The position numbers were made by a program, and so were the translations under genes. Shown here one piece after another: positions 7,701 through 14,501 of a stretch of DNA of 64,000 bases. The stretch covers positions 35,808 to 99,807 of the forward strand of contig PLOR01000102.1 in NCBI GenBank assembly GCA_003142185.1. Direction: 5' to 3'. The first letter of the stretch is position 1. Each line of letters begins with the position of its first letter. This DNA comes from Bryobacterales bacterium (GTDB taxonomy: Bacteria; Acidobacteriota; Terriglobia; Bryobacterales; Bryobacteraceae). The notes beneath the pieces are model-generated. The model saw only the letters and a program-made list of their open reading frames with translations, ran no database searches and was not told the DNA's origin.

Positions 7701-10536
7701 CCCCCGTTCCAGCTACCCGAGTGATCATGCCTGCGGTGCTCACCCTATAGACGGTGTGCAATTGCTGACTCGAAAAGTAGAAGCCGCCGGCGGAGTCCGA
7801 GACGATTCCGGACAAGACCGGAATCGATGCTCCGGATGCGGGGGCTTCGGTTGCTGGCATCTGCTCTCCGGCCAGAGTGGAGACCACGAACGGCCCGCCC
7901 TGTTGGACTGGGAACGCCTCGCCGCCGATCAAAACGAATCCGGTTCGAAAGGCACCCGCCGAATTGGCCGCCACAGAAAAAGAAACCGTGCCGTTGCCGG
8001 AGCCGCTTGAGTTCGGCGAGGGAGTCAGCCAGGAGGCAGTGCCAGATGCGATCCACGAACATCCGCTCGAAGCGGCGACGGTCACTTGGCCGGAGCCGCC
8101 CGCAAGTCCGAACGTTTGGCCAGCCGGTGCGAGGGTGAAAGCGCAACTGGTTCCAGGGACGGTCCACTCGCCAACCGCGAAGTCTCCGGTGTTGCTGTTG
8201 AGATCCTGGGCCCCGGCGACGAAGCGCAGTGTCCCGTTCAGCGGTGCCGCGAAGGACATGTTCAGCGTCACCGTCAGATCGTTGCCCGAGGACGTGATCG
8301 AACTGCCGTCGGAATAGACGGTACATGGTCCGTAGGAGATGCTGGCGTCGGCCACGGGCAAATAAATGGCCGAAGAGCCAGCAAAGGAGATCATGCCTCC
8401 AGGAGTTGCGAATAGTTGGCACACACCAGGCACGCCAATCCCGACATCAAGAATCTCCGACGCGCCGGCCGAGTCGCTGAAGTGGAACGTTAGCTGTCCG
8501 GAGGAGCCGGAGCCGTTTTGTGGGCTCATACCTTCGATGGTCAGCGTTCCTTCACCTTGAGAAATCCCGACGCTCTGGCGCCCGACGTCGATCGAGCCGC
8601 TAAGAGGAGAACCGCCGCCGTTGGCTGCGACTGTGAAACCGATGGACCCGTTCCCAAAACCGCTGGGCGCGCTGTGCAACGTAATCCAGCTCGGCGTAGC
8701 CGATGCCGACCACGAACATGTGGCCGGTGCGGTTACCGTGATGGTGCCCGTGCCTCCGTTTGAAGGGAACCTAGTGGGCGAAACTTGCAGCGCAGCGCAC
8801 TGCGAATCGTAGTCGACCGTGATGGAAAGTCCCTGCGGCGTGGCGCTGTTCACCGTCAGCGTGAGCGGCGAGTACGGATCGGACCAGTTCTCCCCCGGAG
8901 TCATCGCGGCCGACGTGAAATCGTTGGGGCTGCTGATCGGATTGAAATCCAGCAGGTAGGTATGGTACGGATCGTCCAGGGTCGGGTCTCCATAACGGAT
9001 CAGCGCTCCGGCGAAGGCGTTGGAGTTCGGGAAGGCGTTCAGCAGCGCGCTGTCGACATCGCCGATCGGTTGGCGGTATTCGACCCACAACCAGGCGCCG
9101 CTGGCGGCGTCGCGCAGAATTCGTAGCGCCCGCAAGCCGTTTGTTTCATATGGCGCGAGCGTGTAAGTGCCCGGAGCGGAGACCTCCTGATAGTCGCCGG
9201 GATGCAGCCACCCCAGCAGATAACTATGTTCCGCGGCGAATTGACCCTGGGAATTAGCCTCACCGAAGCCCATCACCGTGTAGAAGTCGCCGTACTCAAC
9301 GGTGGTGCCAGGCACGTTGAGCGCTCCGAGTGGGATTGCCCCATAGTCGTCGCTATTTGTGTGGTGCAAACCCAAACCGTGGCCAAGCTCGTGGACCGCC
9401 GCTCCGAGCCCAAATGACTGCACATCGGCGTTAAATGGCAGCCACTCTTCCGAAGCCGTGAAGGTCTTGGATGGAGAGGTGGCGATTTCACACCCAAGTG
9501 TGCTCATTCCGCCGAAATCGCAGCCGCTGGAAAGGACAGGGAAGACGACTTCCACGCGGGTGATGGTGCTGAAATCCACGGACGAGTCGGCCGCGGCCAA
9601 TGCCGCCGCGAAGAGTTCGCTGGCCTGGTCGCAGGTGTAATCCTGGCTCAAGGCAAAAGGCCCGAACACGTTGCCGGTGGCAGAAATCTGACCGTGCGAC
9701 ATCTCGTTCCACCAGCCATTCAGCGTCATATTGCCGGGCGATTGCGTGGGATCGCCGAAAAACGCTTGCCGGACGGCATCCATCGTGTAGCCTGGCGGCA
9801 GGGTGGGAGCCGACGGCATGGTAACCACGATCACGGCAATGTTCTGCGGGCCGGTGGTGGTGCATTGCTGCACGGTTGCGCTTGCCGCAGCGGTATCGCC
9901 GAGCGTCCGAACGGCGATGTGCCCTCCCAGCGCGACCCCGGTGACCTTCACCGATGCGCCGGGGCGCCATTTGCTCTGCGCGGGCGAGACGATGTCGTAC
10001 ATCCGTCCGGCTGTCGAGAGCACCCAGCGCGTGCTGCTGCGATGGTGCTCGAAGTCATCCGCGATGACCTTCCCCAGCGTGCCCGTCCATTCGCCGCTGG
10101 TCTCTAGGGTGTCCGCGGGAGCCGATGCGCGCAGCCTCTTCGCGATGTCCGCCGGCAGCACAAGCTGGGCGGCCAGGGCCGGGTCGGACGCCATCAGTTG
10201 GGACAGCACCGAGGCGCGCGTCTCCAGAACGTCGGCCAGCCACGACGGCTCTAGCGTTGCCGAGGCGCTCAGAGCGAGCTCGGCATTCAGTGCCTTCACC
10301 TGCGCTGCCAGCTCATCCGGCGTCGGGGATTGCTGGCACAGGACAGAAACTGGCGCAACGAGTGCACACAAGAGAAAGCCCAGACGATGCCCAGCGCGAA
10401 GGAAAGCCTTCTTTGGCAAACCATCCACCCAGAACGGGAAGTCGGTCACGACGGGGCACCTCCAAAGGATTACAGTAGCCCGCTCAGCCTGAAACATCAA
10501 TCTGGAGATTGCCCGCTTGTCGGTTGAGGGTGACAA
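4777..10536 (-). CDS. Giant secreted metalloprotease-BACON-NHL-TIGR03437 protein
   Basis: 1919 residues. The order is: signal peptide near residues 40-65 (GFLLCALVAPVSVLC, so the real start may be internal, downstream of residue 1); a metallopeptidase domain with HELGHGLGLHH near residues 379-389, an HExxHxxGxxH metzincin-type zinc site, followed by a Met-turn-like YTVMGFG (closest to M11/M6-type peptidases); two BACON-type beta-sandwiches near 585-665 and 805-885 (CSWSASATPSWITL, CSWIASGTASWLT); twelve NHL repeats, about 886-1552; a DUF11-like beta domain, about 1570-1670; and a C-terminal TIGR03437-type domain, about 1675-1915. Zinc ligands look intact, so protease activity is plausible. 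The propeller suggests glycan or protein binding at the cell surface. Confidence 0.9.
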   Translation of the reverse strand: MSPSTDKRAISRLMFQAERATVILWRCPVVTDFPFWVDGLPKKAFLRAGHRLGFLLCALVAPVSVLCQQSPTPDELAAQVKALNAELALSASATLEPSWLADVLETRASVLSQLMASDPALAAQLVLPADIAKRLRASAPADTLETSGEWTGTLGKVIADDFEHHRSSTRWVLSTAGRMYDIVSPAQSKWRPGASVKVTGVALGGHIAVRTLGDTAAASATVQQCTTTGPQNIAVIVVTMPSAPTLPPGYTMDAVRQAFFGDPTQSPGNMTLNGWWNEMSHGQISATGNVFGPFALSQDYTCDQASELFAAALAAADSSVDFSTITRVEVVFPVLSSGCDFGGMSTLGCEIATSPSKTFTASEEWLPFNADVQSFGLGAAVHELGHGLGLHHTNSDDYGAIPLGALNVPGTTVEYGDFYTVMGFGEANSQGQFAAEHSYLLGWLHPGDYQEVSAPGTYTLAPYETNGLRALRILRDAASGAWLWVEYRQPIGDVDSALLNAFPNSNAFAGALIRYGDPTLDDPYHTYLLDFNPISSPNDFTSAAMTPGENWSDPYSPLTLTVNSATPQGLSITVDYDSQCAALQVSPTRFPSNGGTGTITVTAPATCSWSASATPSWITLHSAPSGFGNGSIGFTVAANGGGSPLSGSIDVGRQSVGISQGEGTLTIEGMSPQNGSGSSGQLTFHFSDSAGASEILDVGIGVPGVCQLFATPGGMISFAGSSAIYLPVADASISYGPCTVYSDGSSITSSGNDLTVTLNMSFAAPLNGTLRFVAGAQDLNSNTGDFAVGEWTVPGTSCAFTLAPAGQTFGLAGGSGQVTVAASSGCSWIASGTASWLTPSPNSSGSGNGTVSFSVAANSAGAFRTGFVLIGGEAFPVQQGGPFVVSTLAGEQMPATEAPASGASIPVLSGIVSDSAGGFYFSSQQLHTVYRVSTAGMITRVAGTGELGFSGDDGPALDAKLNSPEGLALDASGNLYIADTGNNCVREVSTGGIITAVAGNSVAGSLGDGGYSGDGGPAISAQLSQPDGVAVDRAGDLFILDQTGAVVREVDPSGTIKTIAGNGTPGYSGDGGPATSAQLFIARGIALDAAGNLYIADTLNNRIRKVDSGGTITTAAGNGAPGYAGDGGPAIQAELRYPGAVAIDASGNLHIADTSNYVIRKVSTAGTITTVAGNGTLGYFGDGGPATSAALSLPVGVTLDNAGNLYIADQANWRIREVSGGNIGTIVGSTFGDSAPAVFGSLNTPNAVAKDKNGNVYVADTGHNSVRKIAADGTITTLAGTGVAGYSGDGGPAVSAQLNQPRGVATDTSGAVYISDSGNSRIRIVAADGMIATVAGSGTAGYSGDGGPAAQAQLRGPSGMAVDSRGNFYLADSGNNVIRKVSATGTITTVAGNGTFGYAGDGGPATAAELSLPSAIAVDSVGSLYIADSNNSVVRKVDTNGTITTVAGNGVSGYSGDGGSATSAQFSSPLGVAVDSAGDLYIADAGNNRIRMVNPAGVIDTVAGNSDVNWYYAGDGGVPTNATLSYPTGLFLDSSGNLYIADQFYNEVRVLIPSGLQPIFTVQSAHTGKFVTGQSGSYAVTISNAAYAGSTSGPVTFTASVPTGMTVTSLSGAGWNCSANQCTRSDALVGGASYPPVTVAVAITATAGNQATPQFSVSGGGGIAAGVGDFTVIAPAPSIAAVLNAASFQPGIEDGSWVSIFGTNLSNSTRAWQSSDFVAGSLPTTLDGVSVTIAGLPAALSYISPTQLNVQVPLTGQTGPVSVVVTNNTVVSPAAFATISPEAPGVFTFGPGGNKYAAAVVLNNDGTYDYLGPAGLFGSATTTRPARPGDVLELYATGLGATNPSVPPGTLFSGAAPLVGSATVMIGGASAQPIWAGLVEPGLYQLNVTVPNVPTGDQPLLVEVDGATSQPDVFVTVGQ
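5880..7850 (-). repeat. Twelve tandem NHL repeats within the giant gene
   Basis: About 165 bp per unit. The encoded consensus is GYSGDGGPA, then about 10 residues, GVAVD, GNLYIADTGNNRIRKV and GTITTVAGNG. I count twelve units, the first and last being degenerate and one mid-array unit losing the GYSGDGG segment. Twelve fits two six-bladed propellers. The repeats are coding and diverged at DNA level. Confidence 0.85.
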
Positions 10537-10920
10537 TACTCGCGCTTCGTCAGGTGGCTGCGGCGAGACAGCGAGAATAGCACCTTCATGACAGCCTTAC
10601 GCCCGCCGCCGGCAAACTCTCCGGCGCTTTGGGAGATCAGTCCTGGGAAGTCCGGCACACGTCAACTGGACGGGAAGGCCCGACCTCGCGGATGTGCACG
10701 GGAAAACCGCTACCGATAACCCGAAATATCGCTGCGGCTAGTTTTTGCCGCGGCTGATCTGCGGAGTTGATGGCTGGCCGCAGGCGCGAGGAGCGCCCCG
10801 TGCCTCTCACAACCTCGAATGGGGACTGCCTCCGACTGGATGCCTGACCGTCCCGCTCCAGCACAGCATGGCTGTGCAACCGAAGTGGATGAGCGAAGTC
10901 GACGGACATGGGGAAGCATC
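10537..10920. other. Intergenic, left edge of the accessory region
   Basis: 384 bases with only short overlapping frames on both strands, none with a ribosome site or family resemblance. It marks the change from conserved chromosomal genes to accessory genes. No tRNA or attachment-like repeat was found here. Confidence 0.45.
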
Positions 10921-11814
10921 CTAAACTACGAGTTCTGCCCTATTGATGCCGGTCTCTTGCTTCAAGCGTATGGCAGAGAGGATGCGAACATGTCTGTTGT
11001 GATAGCTGCGTAACCAGGCCGCCTTCGCTCTGCGATTGCGTCCTTCCCGCGTGCGCCCATCCAGAGCGCCGGATTCACTCAGCTGGCGCAAGACGAGCGA
11101 CCGATGATGCAGGATGAACTTGCCGTACTGGGAATAATCATCGGAATTATCGAGTGCATAGCGCAGATAGTCTACGAACCAATTGCCGTCTACATCTCTC
11201 CTGATTAGCCGCCGTATGTAGGCCATCTCCTGTTTGTAATCGTGCGCCCTCAACACGGGAAGCTTCTTAAGACCCTGCAGCACGAGCTGATCGACAATTA
11301 TACGAGGAAAGATCGCGCGCTTCGATTCAAGCAAGTAAGCGGTAGCCAACGCCGGTCCAAACACTAGGTCACGGTCCACCGTGATATCGCCTAACGTCAC
11401 TGCACCACGTATTAAGACATTCTTGGATGCGAGATTGACTTGAATATCAGCCAGGTCAGACAACTCGTAAAAAACGACCCCCAGCCGGTGCTTCAGATTG
11501 ACCTCACTCAGTATTGGTACTGTGCGCAAGACCAAGTCTGAAAAATTGACGAAGGTCCATCCAAATTCCTCTTCAGCGTCTATGTCTGGCCTCGAAAACC
11601 GCCGTGTGGTCTGCAGGATCTCGGCGACCTTCCCAGCGTCAGATCCGGCGTCGCCGAGCAATGTCTTCATGCCAAGAATATCGAAGTAGGATACGATCGA
11701 TGGCCGGTATTCGAATGGTTTGTCGGATGGCTCTGTCTCAGCCGCAGATGGCAGTGGGCCCGTGATCGCTTTGCGGGTCGCGGCAGGCACTCGCTCGACA
11801 CTATCGTCCTGCAT
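10921..11814 (-). CDS. Class III nucleotidyl cyclase-like protein (Pycsar-like candidate)
   Basis: 297 residues. The domain begins with SYFDILGMKTLL, matching the FxDIxGF start of class III cyclases, with the first metal-binding Asp. NFSDLVL supplies the second Asp in the xGD position. RGAVTLGDI, then VFGPALATAYLLES and PRIIVD follow the order of the GxxxGxV...GxxVNxAxRLE core. The usual Asn/Arg transition-state pair is replaced, as happens in divergent phage-defence cyclases. The C-terminal third is basic and helical with no known domain. It lies 207 bp downstream, on the same strand, of a membrane-protein gene, so the pair may form a cyclase-plus-membrane-effector system. Cyclase fold is a fair inference; product nucleotide is unknown. 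Confidence 0.55.
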   Translation of the reverse strand: MQDDSVERVPAATRKAITGPLPSAAETEPSDKPFEYRPSIVSYFDILGMKTLLGDAGSDAGKVAEILQTTRRFSRPDIDAEEEFGWTFVNFSDLVLRTVPILSEVNLKHRLGVVFYELSDLADIQVNLASKNVLIRGAVTLGDITVDRDLVFGPALATAYLLESKRAIFPRIIVDQLVLQGLKKLPVLRAHDYKQEMAYIRRLIRRDVDGNWFVDYLRYALDNSDDYSQYGKFILHHRSLVLRQLSESGALDGRTREGRNRRAKAAWLRSYHNRHVRILSAIRLKQETGINRAELVV

Positions 11815-12021
11815 CTTTAGAACTGCACCTTAACATCATTGCAGATGGTTGTGTGGGTTAACGGCGCGGGAACCGCTCGCATCGATATCACCACGTATGA
11901 CTCCGTTTTTGTGCCCAACGGCGCAAGCGGCCCTTTTCGGTCGCCCGTCGCCAATGCTTGGCCAACTTCCGGATATGGCAGGATTCCTCTGGAGCATCTG
12001 GGGCGCGCGCTTTCGGGACCC

Positions 12022-12548
12022 CTAACGTAGTGTCAGCCCAACCAAAACGCCCCAGAATCCGACGAATAGCGCCGAAAGAAGGGTCATCATGAGCGTGACT
12101 GAGGGTTTCAATAAGACGAGGCGTGAATACCCGCGATGAATTAAGCCGCGCTTTCGAGACTTGAGACCCTGTTGGACGTCCTCTTGAATTGTCTCCCAAG
12201 AAGCTGAAAACAGGTCCATCTTGGGGCGGAGCTGCTCCTCGACGAGACGCAGACGATGCTCCCATCGAGCCTGCCAGAATTTGCTCCCGAGATTAACCGC
12301 GACCCACAGGAGCCCGACGACGAATCCGAAAACTGCAAGTGGCAAGCCATACTTGTGATCCTTAAGGGAAAAGAATCCCGCTGCCGTGGCTGTGCTCAGT
12401 ACTATTATAAGAAGTAGTTTGAGCGCTGCCAAAACAGCGTTATCTCAAGGTTGCGAGCTTCCCTAGCAACTCGGTACGCTTCAAGATTAATTACTTCTGG
12501 ATCGTGGTTTCCAGATTTGTCTGTCTGGACCGACGTCTTAGGTGACAT
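12022..12548 (-). pseudogene. Membrane protein resembling the RipA-type octameric family, frameshifted
   Basis: The gene starts at an ATG (12548) behind a strong GGGAGG site. Its first 47 residues, ending FWQRSNYFL, run into TAA-TAG at 12407. A one-base backward shift at about 12408 joins them to the frame that continues IIVLSTATAAGFFSL and ends at 12022, giving about 172 residues with three membrane segments (IIVLSTATAAGFFSL; GLPLAVFGFVVGLLWVAV; VTLMMTLLSALFVGFWGVLVGL) and a charged helix (RLRLVEEQLRPKMD) between the last two. The joined protein fits the pattern of small defence-linked 3-TM proteins. No classical slippery heptamer is present, so mutation or assembly error is more likely than programmed shifting. 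Probable effector partner of the cyclase-like gene. Confidence 0.6.
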
Positions 12549-12631
12549 ACGAATCCTCCCGCGCACACACAAACGCAGCTTCCCGCAGAACGCCGAAGCA
12601 TACCGTAACACACCTTGCCACTCGAAGCGAT

Positions 12632-12663
12632 TGGCCATCCGTCCACCTGGCCATCCGTCCACC
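12632..12663. repeat. Perfect 16-bp tandem duplication
   Basis: Two adjacent identical copies of TGGCCATCCGTCCACC in the region upstream of the minus-strand membrane-protein gene and about 110 bp before the plus-strand integrase. It could be a regulatory or arm-type binding site, or simple slippage; function unknown. Confidence 0.6.
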
Positions 12664-12772
12664 ACAGTCGTTTCTGGAGGACAAACAGGTTTTCCGTAGT
12701 TCGCTTGCTGTCCCGGCCGCCGCGAGGTAAGGTCCACATGACTGCCGATAATGCCCATTATGAGGACCCTAA

Positions 12773-13699
12773 ATGAATGATTTGATTGTAGTTCCGCAAA
12801 CGAGACAGTGGCACAAGCTCAAGGCGCTGGTGCTGGACAGCGTCTCCTCTCCGATCACCAAGCGCGTATACAACCTCGGCCTCGACGAGTTCTTCGCCTG
12901 GCTGTCCGTCCAGGAGCCCCGGCCCGGCTTCACCAAGGCCACGGTGAGCGCCTGGCGCGTGGCGCTCGAGGCCCGCGGCCTCGGCGCGGTCTCGATCAAC
13001 GTGCGGATCACCGCAGTGCGCAAGCTGGCGGTCGAAGCGGCCGACAACGGGTTGCTGGCGCCGGAACTGGCCAACGGGATCACGCGCGTGAAGGGGGTGG
13101 CGTCCAAAGGCGTCCGTTTGGGAAACTGGCTTTCCGTGCGGCAGGCGCAGACGCTGCTGAATGCTCCGGACATCACCACCACCAAAGGACTCCGCGACCG
13201 AGCCATCCTCGCCGTGCTGCTAGGCTGCGGGTTGCGGCGCTCCGAGGTAGCGGCCTTGACCATGGGACACATCCAGCAGCGGGATGGGCGCTGGTGCATC
13301 GTGGATCTCCTCGGAAAGCACGGGCGAGTCCGGACGATCCCGATGCCGACGTGGGTGAAGGTGGCGATTGACGCATGGACGGGAGCCGCCGGCGTTTCCG
13401 AGGGGCCGGTGTTCCGCTCCATGAACCGAGGCGACCAAGCCCAAGCTGCCGCTCTGAGCGAAAAGGTCGTCTGGCAGTTGCTTCAGCCGTACGCAATGGC
13501 CGCGGGTGTTCCCGGAATTGCGCCCCACGACTGTCGTCGCACATGCGCGAAGTTGTGCCGTGCCGCTGGCGGCGAACTGGAACAGATCCAACTGCTGCTG
13601 GGCCATGCGTCGGTTCAGACGACCGAGCGGTACCTCGGCACTAAGCAGGATCTCGTGAACGCACCAAACGACGGGATCAAATTAAGGGTGGCGCTATAG
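12773..13699 (+). CDS. Tyrosine recombinase / phage-type integrase
   Basis: 308 residues. An N-terminal SAM-like core-binding domain (about 10-105) is followed by the catalytic domain with all expected residues: R155 in GLRRSEVAAL, K182 in the beta-hairpin, H252-x-x-R255 in PHDCRRT, H278 in LGHAS and the nucleophile Y287 in TTERYLG. Size and spacing are those of XerC/D-like and mobile-element integrases. It stands between two candidate defence modules, so it probably belonged to an element that brought in one of them. No attachment repeat matching it was found. Confidence 0.92.
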   Translation: MNDLIVVPQTRQWHKLKALVLDSVSSPITKRVYNLGLDEFFAWLSVQEPRPGFTKATVSAWRVALEARGLGAVSINVRITAVRKLAVEAADNGLLAPELANGITRVKGVASKGVRLGNWLSVRQAQTLLNAPDITTTKGLRDRAILAVLLGCGLRRSEVAALTMGHIQQRDGRWCIVDLLGKHGRVRTIPMPTWVKVAIDAWTGAAGVSEGPVFRSMNRGDQAQAAALSEKVVWQLLQPYAMAAGVPGIAPHDCRRTCAKLCRAAGGELEQIQLLLGHASVQTTERYLGTKQDLVNAPNDGIKLRVAL

Positions 13700-14501
13700 T
13701 GACACACGTCTGCGCACCTTGCACCATCACAGCGAGTCTGCCGCATGTCACGGCATTGACGGTCCGCTTCGGGGAGGTTTCGGCTCGCTTCGGATAACGA
13801 CGACGGTGAACTTGCGACGAGGGCTGAGATTGCACCGACAGCGGCGAGGAGCGGAGAGCGCAGCCAACGCCACCCCGGCTATCCTCTTCGAATCGCCTTA
13901 CGGGGCGGCGAACGGCTGACGGCGGTCGTCCACCCAGTTCTTCAGTTCCGCTCCATCTGCCCCACAAAGGTGGTACCGTAATGCCTTCACGGCCTTTGTT
14001 TGCTCAGCCGCATACGGATATGACCGACACCTCGAAGCCTATTGTTCGGTTTGAGACCAGTTCCGCCGCAAGAAAAGTGCAGAAGAAGGCCGTGGCCGGC
14101 GCCAAGGAGCAGACAATCAAGCTCGCTATTCGCCTCAACGAAGGCACCAACGACGCGGACGAATCGTGACAGTTCGATGAACATTCTGGTCAATACGGCT
14201 CTCGCGCACTGGTTGGCCAACAAGGGGGGTACTGCGGTTGGGGTGACGGCTGGAACAGTGCGGTTCCGAGCTTGTGGCCACTGCGGGAGACGGAACACCA
14301 TCGATCCCGTTCGTAGGCCTTTCAAACATCAGCATCGGGCGTTTTACGTCCAGTTGACGTGGAGGGGACATCCCGGTGAGTCAAGCCGTGCATATGAGCC
14401 GAGCGATCAATGCTTTGCCAGGTCGTGTCTCAAACACGAACCTGCACCTGTGAATCCACGGCGACTAATGCCGGAAAGGGGTCACGATAATCAGGTGACA
14501 G
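13700..14501. other. 802-bp interval with one doubtful small frame
   Basis: The only frame of interest starts at an ATG at 14020 and ends at 14169 (49 residues, TDTSKPIVRFETSSAARK onward, lysine-rich and acidic at the end). It could be a real small protein but has no recognised family. Another frame from 14177 contains a CGHCGRRN motif but then degrades into arginine-rich sequence. The interval may hold remnants of older insertions. Confidence 0.35.

Noticed and set aside
5880..7850. CRISPR-like regular repeats
   Set aside because: Units are about 165 bp, diverged at DNA level, and encode NHL repeats in frame.
12400..12416. Programmed -1 ribosomal frameshift
   Set aside because: No slippery heptamer of the X-XXY-YYZ type and no obvious downstream structure; mutation or sequence error is simpler.
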